NCBI GenBank assembly: GCA_009786125.1
Contig: WQTU01000134.1
Location: 1 to 56,311, forward strand
Length of the DNA stretch: 56,311 nt
Direction: 5' to 3'
DNA from: Spirochaetota bacterium
GTDB taxonomy: Bacteria; Spirochaetota; Spirochaetia; CADAEX01
The position numbers were made by a program, and so were the translations under genes. This document shows positions 36,065 through 43,259 of this stretch, piece by piece. The notes beneath the pieces are model-generated. The model searched no databases, was not told the DNA's origin, and saw only the letters and a program-made list of their open reading frames with translations. The stretch's first letter is position 1; the number at the start of each line of letters is the position of its first letter.

Positions 36065-36127
36065 AGATACTTTCCTTTTGATTTGTGCCAACTGCAACTT
36101 TTTGCAGAAATGAGCTTTCAAACAGAT

Positions 36128-36203
36128 TCGGGCTGGCCGGATTTGAACCGGCGACCCCATGACCCCCAGTCATGTACGCTAAACCAAGCTGCGCTACAGC
36201 CCG
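36128..36203 (-). tRNA. tRNA-Pro (anticodon GGG)
   Basis: The cloverleaf closes fully. The acceptor stem is CGGGCTG / CAGCCCG and the D arm GCGC / GCGT. The anticodon stem CATGA / TCATG encloses the loop CTGGGGG (anticodon GGG at positions 34-36). The T arm is GCCGG-TTCAAAT-CCGGC. The discriminator is A (36128) and CCA is not encoded, so it must be added by nucleotidyltransferase. Confidence 0.95.
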
Positions 36204-36230
36204 AAAATTGATTCGCGGCAAGGGGTTCAT

Positions 36231-36345
36231 ACTCCGCCCTTTAGGTCAATAAAGGGTACGCAAAGCGACCGCAGAGCAAGCCCTGCACCCACCGCCTGCG
36301 GCGGTTTGCTGCGACAAGCCGCGGAGTACACATACGCGCGTACCC
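36231..36345. other. GC-rich structured intergenic segment
   Basis: Between the tRNA and the hydrolase gene (36204-36533, about 330 nt) there is no ORF of note. This part holds ACTCCGC / GCGGAGT (36231-36237, 36321-36327), GGGTACGC / GCGTACCC (36254-36261, 36338-36345) and a central hairpin ACCGCC-TGC-GGCGGT (36291-36305). The outer pairs cross, so they cannot all form at once. It may be a decayed repeat or an uncharacterised RNA; it does not match SRP RNA or tmRNA features I know. Confidence 0.4.
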
Positions 36346-36371
36346 CGAGCCCAATATCTTACTAGGAAATC

Positions 36372-36424
36372 GCAGCCCCGTTCGGGATGCTTCGCGAATT
36401 TATTCTCGATTGAATAAATCAGCG
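36372..36424 (+). repeat. 53-bp dispersed repeat R3, copy 1
   Basis: Matches 41609-41661 at 52 of 53 positions (GCAGCCCCGTTCGGGATGC ... GAATAAATCAGCG). It contains a CCCG-TT-CGGG hairpin and an ATTTATTC / GAATAAAT stem. In this copy it is also framed by CTAGGAAATCGC and GCGATTCCTAG (36362-36373, 36422-36432), an imperfect terminal inverted repeat. Confidence 0.85.
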
Positions 36425-36472
36425 ATTCCTAGATGTTGATTTGAAGATTATCATTTAGAGAGGTGATTGTCA

Positions 36473-36502
36473 ATAAAATTGTATTGATATAAAATTGTAT
36501 TG
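36473..36502 (+). repeat. Tandem ATAAAATTGTATTG pair before the hydrolase
   Basis: The 14-mer ATAAAATTGTATTG occurs at 36473-36486 and 36489-36502 (16-nt period). Immediately after is TGACA-N4-TGTCA (36506-36519). Together they lie 15-60 nt before ATG 36534 and may form the control region of that gene. Confidence 0.5.
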
Positions 36503-36533
36503 CTTTGACAGTTTTGTCAGCGGAGAAAAAAAG

Positions 36534-37373
36534 ATGATAAATAAGATAACCGGAAAGGGGAGAAAAGTGCCAACATTATGGTTGTACCTGGGGCTGTTCC
36601 TGCTGCTTATGGGCGGAATTCGCTTTGCGGTGCCGCTTTTTGTCTTTATGCCATCAGCACGAATCGAGCGCACGCCTGCAGCCATAAATCTGGCTTATGA
36701 GGACATTTTTCTTCGAACCTCGGACAATGTTCAGCTCCATGCGTGGTACATTCCTGCGCCGGATGCCCGTGCGACCCTGCTCTTTTTTCATGGAAATGCC
36801 GGCAATATTTCTCATCGGTTTAGCTCTATACAGATTTTTCACGACCTGGGATTGTCGGTCTTTATCCTGAGTTATCGGGGGTACGGGCAAAGCAAGGGGC
36901 GCCCCTCGATTAACGGCACAAAGCTCGATGCGCTTGCTGCCTGGCAGTGGCTTACAGTTGAGAGAGAAATTCCTGCAGAAAAAATTGTTGTATTTGGGCG
37001 CTCTCTTGGCGGGGCAGTGGCAATGGAACTAATGCGTTCGGCAACTCCCGGCGCATTGATTCTTGAGTCGACCTTTTCTTCTCTTGCTGATATGTCGCCT
37101 TTCCCTGCGCCTATTGCTCCGCTGCTGCTTGGCGGTGATTTCTGGAACTCTGTCAGAACTGCCCGCACTTTGACTATTCCCGTACTTTGCATACACAGCA
37201 GAAGGGACGAGGTTGTGCCTTTTCGCCAGGGCCGCCGTATTTACGAAGCTATAACAAGCGAAAAAACCTTTCTGGAAATTCAGGGTGATCATAACTCCGG
37301 CTTTATGCAGTCCCGCGGTATTTATGTTGCGGGGCTGGATCGCTTTTTAACGCAGCATTTTGGAGAGAGATAA
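36534..37373 (+). CDS. Membrane-anchored alpha/beta hydrolase (BEM46/ABHD13-like)
   Basis: 279 aa from ATG 36534, with GGAG about 9 nt upstream. The TTG at 36495 was rejected because it lies in the control region. An N-terminal transmembrane helix (about 14-36) precedes the hydrolase fold: oxyanion motif LLFFHGNAGN (about 80-90), nucleophile elbow GRSLGG, Asp in HSRRDEVVPF, and final His in GDHNSGF. The length and the HGNAGN/GRSLGG pair suit the BEM46-like serine hydrolases; substrate unknown. It is more GC-rich than neighbouring genes, as is much of 36500-42900. Confidence 0.88.
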   Translation: MINKITGKGRKVPTLWLYLGLFLLLMGGIRFAVPLFVFMPSARIERTPAAINLAYEDIFLRTSDNVQLHAWYIPAPDARATLLFFHGNAGNISHRFSSIQIFHDLGLSVFILSYRGYGQSKGRPSINGTKLDALAAWQWLTVEREIPAEKIVVFGRSLGGAVAMELMRSATPGALILESTFSSLADMSPFPAPIAPLLLGGDFWNSVRTARTLTIPVLCIHSRRDEVVPFRQGRRIYEAITSEKTFLEIQGDHNSGFMQSRGIYVAGLDRFLTQHFGER

Positions 37374-37384
37374 TTTGTTAGTGT

Positions 37385-37403
37385 CCCCGGCATTAAGCCG
37401 GGG
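37385..37403. other. Hairpin between convergent hydrolase and ssb genes
   Basis: CCCCGGC-ATTAA-GCCGGGG, a 7-bp GC-only stem, lies 11 nt after the hydrolase stop and 7 nt before the ssb stop on the other strand. No T run follows on either side, so it is at most a weak shared terminator. Confidence 0.5.
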
Positions 37404-37410
37404 AGGAAGA

Positions 37411-37818
37411 TCAGTTTTCAATACATACTGCTTCCGGTTCTTCTATTTCCTCCTTTGTTTTATTTGCCTCTTCTTTGGAATCATCATTTTTCTTGAAAGG
37501 CTTAAATTCTACGTGTTCGGCAACAATTTTTACCTTTGATCGGTTTTTGCCATCCTGATCCACCCATCTGTCTTGCTTGACTCTGCCTACAACGCGCACG
37601 CCTCTGCCTTTTGCAAGATGATCCCTGCATACCTCTGCGAGTCTCGCCCAGGTTTCAACATCCAGGTACGAAACCTCATTCTGATATTCATCCTCCTGTT
37701 TGTAATATCTGTTTACAGCAATACTAAATGAACAAATTGATGTCCCCTTGGAGTTTTCTGTAAAAACAGGATCTTTTGTAAGATTTCCCTCTGCAAGTAT
37801 AGAGTTTAGGCTATTCAT
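37411..37818 (-). CDS. ssb: Single-stranded DNA-binding protein
   Basis: 135 aa with an OB fold: NSILAEGNLTKDPVF, SFSIAVNRYY, YLDVETWARLAEVCRDHLAKGRGVRVVGRVKQDRW. An AGGAGG ribosome site precedes ATG 37818. The C-terminal tail is acidic and Lys-rich but ends in PEAVCIEN and lacks the usual DDDIPF tip that recruits partner proteins. It may be a secondary SSB or a lineage variant. It stands alone, away from rpsF/rpsR, with which ssb is often found. Confidence 0.93.
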   Translation of the reverse strand: MNSLNSILAEGNLTKDPVFTENSKGTSICSFSIAVNRYYKQEDEYQNEVSYLDVETWARLAEVCRDHLAKGRGVRVVGRVKQDRWVDQDGKNRSKVKIVAEHVEFKPFKKNDDSKEEANKTKEEIEEPEAVCIEN

Positions 37819-37933
37819 TTTTTCCTCCTGATAATAATAGGTTTAGCTTTGCTAACCGTTTGTTCGCCTTCGGTCTGTGAACATATAGATAAACAGGGCA
37901 ATTGTTTAAATTGATTCAAAAGTTGATTCAAAT

Positions 37934-37962
37934 TTGACAAAAAAAAATATTAAAGTTACAGT
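37934..37962 (+). promoter_or_regulatory. Probable promoter of the 38-kb lipoprotein gene
   Basis: TTGACA (37934-37939), a 17-nt spacer and TACAGT (37957-37962) lie 20 nt before ATG 37982. Just upstream, TTGATTCAAA occurs twice (37911-37920 and 37923-37932), a 12-nt-period repeat that could be a regulator site. Confidence 0.45.
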
Positions 37963-37981
37963 TAAAAAAGAGAGGTTTCCA

Positions 37982-38617
37982 ATGAAATATAATTTTTTGA
38001 AAAAATCAGTTTTAAGAGTAAGTGTTATTTTTTCTTTCTCTGCTTTTACTATTCTGCTATTGATGATTTTAGCTTGCACCACAACAAGACCATTTCTTGC
38101 GTCAAAAGAGCCGGCAAAGCAGTATGCATACCAAAACGGAGTGTTTGTGGAGTGTCTGTATTTGCATTTTATGGATATGGAAAAAAGACATGGACACATA
38201 GCAAATCCATTTCTTCCTCCGGATTTGGGTCTTACTCCGCAACAGATGATAGTTTTTGAACTTACAATAAGGAATGAAGACGATGCTCCCATAAGGCTTG
38301 ACAACAGGCAGATTAGCCTCTTTTATGGCGGCAGAAGATTTGCGCCAATGAGCGCTTCGGATATGGAAAGAAAGATCGAAGAACATGCGGAAAGAAGATT
38401 CATATTAAGGGAAAAGAGGGTTGCGCAGACTCATATGCTTCCAAGCATAACAACTATCAGGGGAAATCAAACTGTAACAGGATATCTGGTATTTATGGGA
38501 GGTTTCAGAGACAGGCGGGAAACTCTTGCAGAGCTTGTTCTTCCGTTTACAAGTGTTGGCGGGCTTCCTGTTGCGGAATTTACATTTACTTATACTTTGA
38601 CTTTGCGGCATCAGTAG
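37982..38617 (+). CDS. Lipoprotein of unknown function
   Basis: 211 aa from ATG 37982, with AGAGG 7 nt upstream; the TTG at 37934 belongs to the promoter. The signal ends LLMILAC (lipidated Cys about 32). The mature domain is an immunoglobulin-like beta sandwich by pattern: MIVFELTIRNEDDAPIRLDNRQISLFYGGRRF, VTGYLVFMGGF, FTFTYTLTL. It resembles DUF4352-type extracytoplasmic domains, but I cannot name it. It is followed 62 nt later by the M16C protease gene. Confidence 0.7.
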   Translation: MKYNFLKKSVLRVSVIFSFSAFTILLLMILACTTTRPFLASKEPAKQYAYQNGVFVECLYLHFMDMEKRHGHIANPFLPPDLGLTPQQMIVFELTIRNEDDAPIRLDNRQISLFYGGRRFAPMSASDMERKIEEHAERRFILREKRVAQTHMLPSITTIRGNQTVTGYLVFMGGFRDRRETLAELVLPFTSVGGLPVAEFTFTYTLTLRHQ

Positions 38618-38679
38618 TTAAGTCGGTTTTTCGATACTTCGTGCCGCTTCTCCAATAGGCGCAGAAACAAAGGAACATA

Positions 38680-41598
38680 ATGAAAACAGGCGAAATAATT
38701 GGTAACTATAGGCTTGATTACGTGGATCAGCTTGCTGAGCACAACGGAGAGGGCAGATTTTTTACACATTTAAAAACAGGGTGCGAGATTTATCATGTAT
38801 TTAATGATGACAAAGAGAATCTTTTTTCGTTCATGTTTCGCACTATTCCCGCTAATGATAAAGGCGTTCCGCATATTCTGGAACATGCGGTGCTCTCCGG
38901 CTCAAGGAATTTTCCTGTCAAAGACCCATTTGTGCAGCTTTTAAAGAGCAGTATGCACACATTTCTGAATGCAATGACTTATCCGGATAAAACACTGTAT
39001 CCTGCATCAAGCACTGTTGAAGCAGATTATTTTAACTTGCTCTCTGTTTACGGCGATGCTGTGTTTTTTCCTTTTTTGCGCAAAGAGACATTTATGCAGG
39101 AAGGCGTGCGTATACAAAAGGACAGCGCCGGCGGATATAAATATACTGGAGTGGTGTATAACGAAATGAAGGGCGCTTACAGCGACCATAATTCGATTCT
39201 TTCTGAGTGGTCGAGCCGGACGCTTTTTCCGGATACCAGCTACAGGTTTGATTCCGGAGGAATGCCGGAAGATATAAAAACTCTTGAATACCTGGAATTT
39301 TTGGAATTTCACAAAAAAAATTATCACCCATCCAACTGCAAAATATTTCTTTATGGAAATATAGAGAGCGAAAAACAGCTTGATTTTATTGATAAAAACT
39401 TTCTTTCGTTTTTTGAAAAAGCAGAGAAAAATTCTTCTGCTAAAATGCAAAAGCATTTCTCTGAACCTGTTTACTTAGAGAAATACTCTTTTTCGGAAGA
39501 TGCCGAAGGAACCACAAGCATTACAGTCAATTGGCTGTGCGGGGATACCACAGAGCCATTCGAACTCTTGAGTTTGGAAATATTGAGCCAGCTTCTTATA
39601 GGCAGCTCTGCATCACCGCTTTATCTCTCGATAATTAATTCCGGGCTTGGTGAGGATTTGTCGCCTGTAAGCGGCGCCAGTGCAGATATGCGTCAGGCGA
39701 TGTTCTCTGTGGGGCTGCGCGGAACAGAGAGCGGGAAGCGCGATGAATTTGTTAATCTGGTAAACAATTCTCTTGCAGAGATCAAGGATAAAGGATTTGA
39801 CAAAGACCTTCTGGAAGGAACGCTGCGGCTTTTCGAATTTTCAAACAGGGAAATAAAAGGCGGAAGACCCGAAGGTTTAAGGCTTATGGAGCGCTGCAGC
39901 AATACATGGCTTTACGATAAAGCGCCGTCTCTCTTTTTATCTTTTACTCCTTATATGGAAAAAATAAGAAAAACAGTTTTGGAAGATAACAGATATTTTG
40001 AGAAATTTCTGGAAAGCAACTTGATATTGAATAATCACAGGTCGATAGTTGTTGTAAAACCAAGTAACGCATTATCAAGCAATGTCTCTGACAATGCAGT
40101 GCTTGACGATGCGGCAAAGCAGAAAGCGGACGCCGAGCTTGTTGGGTTTGAAAAGTATCAGCTTGAACAGGACAGCGCTGCGGATGTTGCAAATATCCCT
40201 GTTCTTAAAAAAAGCGATATACCGGAAAAAATAGAAATAATCGAGTGCGAAGAAAAATATAGTAATGGGCTGCATACTCTGCTTCATGGGATACACACGG
40301 CAGGCATTACATATACAGACCTTTTTTATGATATATCGATGCTGGATGAAGAGCTTAAAATATATCTTCCGATTTTTTCCAGATTTTTGAAAGACACTGG
40401 GCTTCCGGGAATTCCATATTATGAAGTAGCTAAAATGTTTGGGTTAAAAACAGGGGGCTTTTCTGTTTACCCGGATGCAGGAATGAGTGTTGGCGGCGAA
40501 AGTCTTGAGCTTTTTACTGTTCGTTATAAATCTCTTGCTGATAGATATGAAGAAGCAGCGGATTTTATTTTTAATTTTCTGACAAATGCGGATTTTGATG
40601 ACCAAGCGCGGCTAAAAGATGTTCTTAAAGAAACTGTAAATGATTTGAAAGCGCAAATTATAAGAAATGGAAGTTATATAGCATCTCTTTATGCTTCAAA
40701 AGATTATTCTCCTGCTATGGCAAAAATGGAAGAGTGGAAAGGGATAACTCAGCTTTTGAAGCTAACTGCTATCAACCCGGAGAATAAAAAAGATATTGAA
40801 AATCTGGCTGACAAGCTTAAAGAAATAAAAAATGTTGTTTTTGCTGGCAAAAAAGTTGTTGCCAATATTACTTCCGGGGAAAATAGCCTGTCTGATTGCT
40901 ACAAAAAGCTGTTATCTTTTTTTACCTCCGGTAACGGCGACGTTAGTGCTTGCTGCGGAGGCAGTGCTGAATTGAATCGCAGGGAGTCGCAGGAGAAGCG
41001 TCAAAGTAAAACTTCTATTATTGTTCCTACTCTTGTGAATTATAATTGCGCTGTTATGAGAGCATCGAGAATAGGAAGCAGCGAGGCTGTATATGAAAAA
41101 CTTCTTTCGCGGATTATAGAAACAGGATTTTTGTGGGAAAACATCAGGATGAAAGGCGGCGCTTATGGCGTTAGCGCTTCAGCTGCCAGCATGGAAGGGA
41201 TTTTTACTTTTTCCTCCTACAGAGACCCATATATAGAAAAAACTCAAAAAATATTTTATGAATCTTTAAGTAATCTTGACGCCTCAATAGTGAATGATGA
41301 TATTCTTTTGAAATCTGTAATAAACAGCGTTGGAAAAGAAATAAGACCTGCTGCGCCCGGAGAAAAAGGCTTTGTAAATACTTTGCGAAAAATATATGGG
41401 ATCGATGATATTTTGAGGCAAAAAAACAGGGATATTATGCTAACAGCAGAACCAAAAAATATTTCGGATACAGCCAAAAGGCTAAAAACTCAGTTTGAAA
41501 CAGCTTCGCAGTGTGTGATTGCGGGCAGCGATTCGCTTAAGAAATATGAAAAATATTTTGCGGCGAATAAGTTCCAAAAAATTGAATTGAAGATTTAG
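38680..41598 (+). CDS. M16C-family zinc metalloprotease (presequence-protease type)
   Basis: 972 aa, the full length of the PreP family that degrades short unfolded peptides inside a clamshell chamber. The inverted zinc motif HILEH (HxxEH) is near residue 67, followed by LLKSSMHTFLNAMTYPDKTLYP and, about 75 residues later, the third-ligand Glu in YNEMKGAYSD. The M16C-associated domain (about 440-690) and a degenerate C-terminal half (IRMKGGAYGVSASA) follow. There is no signal peptide, so it is probably cytoplasmic. An AAAGGA site precedes ATG 38680. Confidence 0.94.
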   Translation: MKTGEIIGNYRLDYVDQLAEHNGEGRFFTHLKTGCEIYHVFNDDKENLFSFMFRTIPANDKGVPHILEHAVLSGSRNFPVKDPFVQLLKSSMHTFLNAMTYPDKTLYPASSTVEADYFNLLSVYGDAVFFPFLRKETFMQEGVRIQKDSAGGYKYTGVVYNEMKGAYSDHNSILSEWSSRTLFPDTSYRFDSGGMPEDIKTLEYLEFLEFHKKNYHPSNCKIFLYGNIESEKQLDFIDKNFLSFFEKAEKNSSAKMQKHFSEPVYLEKYSFSEDAEGTTSITVNWLCGDTTEPFELLSLEILSQLLIGSSASPLYLSIINSGLGEDLSPVSGASADMRQAMFSVGLRGTESGKRDEFVNLVNNSLAEIKDKGFDKDLLEGTLRLFEFSNREIKGGRPEGLRLMERCSNTWLYDKAPSLFLSFTPYMEKIRKTVLEDNRYFEKFLESNLILNNHRSIVVVKPSNALSSNVSDNAVLDDAAKQKADAELVGFEKYQLEQDSAADVANIPVLKKSDIPEKIEIIECEEKYSNGLHTLLHGIHTAGITYTDLFYDISMLDEELKIYLPIFSRFLKDTGLPGIPYYEVAKMFGLKTGGFSVYPDAGMSVGGESLELFTVRYKSLADRYEEAADFIFNFLTNADFDDQARLKDVLKETVNDLKAQIIRNGSYIASLYASKDYSPAMAKMEEWKGITQLLKLTAINPENKKDIENLADKLKEIKNVVFAGKKVVANITSGENSLSDCYKKLLSFFTSGNGDVSACCGGSAELNRRESQEKRQSKTSIIVPTLVNYNCAVMRASRIGSSEAVYEKLLSRIIETGFLWENIRMKGGAYGVSASAASMEGIFTFSSYRDPYIEKTQKIFYESLSNLDASIVNDDILLKSVINSVGKEIRPAAPGEKGFVNTLRKIYGIDDILRQKNRDIMLTAEPKNISDTAKRLKTQFETASQCVIAGSDSLKKYEKYFAANKFQKIELKI

Positions 41599-41608
41599 GG
41601 AATGTATT

Positions 41609-41661
41609 GCAGCCCCGTTCGGGATGCTTCGCGAATTTATTCTTGATTGAATAAATCAGCG
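41609..41661 (+). repeat. 53-bp dispersed repeat R3, copy 2
   Basis: One mismatch from 36372-36424 (T for C at 41644). It lies 10 nt after the M16C stop codon and 40 nt before the next start. The flanks differ from those of copy 1, so the repeated unit is about these 53 bp. Confidence 0.85.
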
Positions 41662-41701
41662 GGTTTTTAGATTTTCTTTGCTATTAAATACGAGGGAAAG
41701 A

Positions 41702-42502
41702 GTGAAAATCAAATATGTAAATCATAGCGGTTTTATTCTGGAGTTTGAGACATTTTTGCTGATGATCGACTGCTGCGGTTTGACAAAAGAAAATGCGGAA
41801 GTTAGCGAAGCTGCTGGAAAGCATCTTTATATATTGGCGAGTCATGTTCACTATGATCATTTTGACCCTAATATTATCTCTTTTGGTGACGTTGCGCGCG
41901 ATGTCCGTACCCACAAGGGGCACTTTGCAGCAGCCGGCGCTTCATCGCGACATCCGTGTCGCGGCGCCGAGCGAGACGTCCATGCCGCAGAACAAAAATG
42001 GATTCTCTCTGAGGACATTCGCGAAGCACTATCCCATTTATCCCAAAATAAGGATATACATTTTTTAGCAAAAGGGGAACTGTATCGCGATAAAAGAGTG
42101 TTAATCAAAGCCTTTGGTTCAACAGATGAGGGTGTTTCGTTTTACATAGAGGCTGGCGGGAAGAAAATATTTCATGCCGGGGATTTAAACAACTGGCACT
42201 GGAAGGAAGAAGAAACACCCGAAGATGCAGCTAAAAACGAGCAGGCTTTTCTCGATGAACTGGCAGTAATCGCAAAGGAAGCGCCGGTATTGGATGCTGC
42301 GATGTTTCCTGTGGATCCGCGGCTGGGTAGGGATTATAGCCGCGGTGCCGAGCAGTTTTTGGACAAGATAAAAGTTGGTTTATTTTTACCCATGCACTTT
42401 GGGAATAATTTCGAAGCTGCGCGAGCTTTTAAGCCTGCGGCGGAACAAAGAGGCTGCTGTTTTGCGGATATCCGCGCAGCAGGAGATGAATTTTCAGTTT
42501 AA
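41702..42502 (+). CDS. Metallo-beta-lactamase-fold hydrolase (UlaG-like) with an inserted repeat
   Basis: 266 aa from GTG 41702 (MKIKYVNHSGF), preceded by GAGGG at about 7 nt; the TTG at 41678 has no ribosome site. The zinc motif HVHYDH (H48, H50, D52, H53) is present, as are IFHAGDLNNWHW and LPMHFGN, so the active site looks complete. Between NIISF and KWILSEDI, about residues 65-98, is a stretch of Arg/Ala/Cys/His-rich sequence that related proteins lack as I recall them. Its second half is encoded by the R1 repeat (41936-41992). The frame is kept through it. The substrate is unknown; L-ascorbate-6-phosphate lactonase is the best-studied relative. Confidence 0.8.
   Translation: MKIKYVNHSGFILEFETFLLMIDCCGLTKENAEVSEAAGKHLYILASHVHYDHFDPNIISFGDVARDVRTHKGHFAAAGASSRHPCRGAERDVHAAEQKWILSEDIREALSHLSQNKDIHFLAKGELYRDKRVLIKAFGSTDEGVSFYIEAGGKKIFHAGDLNNWHWKEEETPEDAAKNEQAFLDELAVIAKEAPVLDAAMFPVDPRLGRDYSRGAEQFLDKIKVGLFLPMHFGNNFEAARAFKPAAEQRGCCFADIRAAGDEFSV
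41936..41992 (+). repeat. Two-hairpin repeat R1, copy B, inside a coding sequence
   Basis: GGCGCTTCATCGCG opens a first hairpin GCGACA-TCCG-TGTCGC, then GGCGCCGAG and a degenerate second hairpin ending CATGCCGCAG. It aligns gap-free with copies A and C (about 82% identical to C by hand count). It lies in frame in the MBL-fold gene. Confidence 0.8.
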
Positions 42503-42516
42503 AAAAGGAGATTTAT

Positions 42517-42900
42517 ATGCAAATTAAAAGCAGATTTGACCACTATAACATTAACGTAAAAGATCTTAACAAGAGCATTGAGTTCTACAAAAAGGCGCTG
42601 GGGCTTAAGGAAAAAAAACGGCGCGATGCAAAAGATGGCTCTTTTACTCTTGTGTATCTTGGCGATGAATACACAGATTTTTTATTTGAGCTAACGTGGC
42701 TGCGCGACAGGCAGGAGCCTTATGAGCTTGGGGACAATGAAATACACTTGTGCATTCGCGTAGACGGAGATTACAACGAAGTGCGCGCATTTCATAAGCA
42801 GATGGGCTGTGTATGCTTTGAGAACAAAGATATGGGTCTCTATTTTATCGAAGACCCTGATGGGTATTGGATCGAAATTCTCCCCGCGAAACAGGGTTAG
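42517..42900 (+). CDS. Glyoxalase/VOC-family protein (lactoylglutathione lyase-like)
   Basis: 127 aa, one VOC domain of two beta-alpha-beta-beta-beta units: FDHYNINVKDLNKSIEFYKKALGL, a middle EYTDFLFELTW with a Glu, IHLCIRVDGDY with a His, and the closing FIEDPDGYWIEILP with the final Glu. The four metal ligands of glyoxalase I (H, E, H, E) are all present. GloA detoxifies methylglyoxal, but the VOC family is broad. An AAGGAG site precedes ATG 42517, 14 nt after the MBL-fold gene. The pair may act on related metabolites. Confidence 0.85.
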   Translation: MQIKSRFDHYNINVKDLNKSIEFYKKALGLKEKKRRDAKDGSFTLVYLGDEYTDFLFELTWLRDRQEPYELGDNEIHLCIRVDGDYNEVRAFHKQMGCVCFENKDMGLYFIEDPDGYWIEILPAKQG

Positions 42901-42967
42901 TGCCTGTTGCTATCATCAGTATAAAACTCATCAGCCCATGATGCCTCAAAATAAAACATAACCATAG

Positions 42968-43180
42968 TCAAATGGCTTGAATGGCCGAAGCAGCGAGAGA
43001 CTTCACACCTTCAAGTTCTCTTTTCCCGTTAAGCGTCATCAGAGCATCCACAGCCTTATGGACATCTTTTTGAAGCTTCACCAAATTATAACGCTTGTAC
43101 AACTCTGCCTTAATCTCATCAGAAAGATCCGGCGCGCCTAAAAGCCGATGATAAGAGCTAAGGGCATATTTATCATACAC
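42968..43180 (-). pseudogene. C-terminal remnant of a transposase/integrase-like gene
   Basis: 70 codons reading SSYHRLLGAPDLSDEIKAELYKRY and VKLQKDVHKAVDALMTL. This resembles the extreme C-terminus of DDE integrase-core transposases, where a (P/S)YxRLLxxPDxxxExKxxLxxxY stretch is common. The catalytic domain is absent upstream (43181-43246 holds no continuing frame), so it would be a decayed fragment. The match is from memory of the motif; a small independent protein cannot be excluded. The surrounding 42901-43246 holds nothing else. Confidence 0.4.
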
Positions 43181-43235
43181 CGTTTGTTAGGCGATGTGGC
43201 GACTTCAAAGATTTTTCTCATCGTTTTATTCAGAA

Positions 43236-43259
43236 CCCTCAATACATCATAATTGAGGG
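43236..43259 (-). terminator. Hairpin at the end of the LRR lipoprotein gene
   Basis: CCCTCAAT / ATTGAGGG (43236-43243, 43252-43259) with an 8-nt loop. The LRR gene's stop codon lies in the loop. On minus it is followed by TTCTGAATAAAAC, so the T run is poor; it may still terminate or protect the 3' end. Confidence 0.5.

Noticed and set aside
36065-36160. N-terminal extension of the 125-aa membrane protein by 32 codons
   Set aside because: It would overlap the tRNA-Pro gene; ATG 36064 has a good ribosome site and directly precedes the membrane helix.
36231-36345. SRP RNA or tmRNA gene
   Set aside because: No GGAAG-GAAGC-type SRP loop and no alanine-tRNA-like ends with a tag frame are present.
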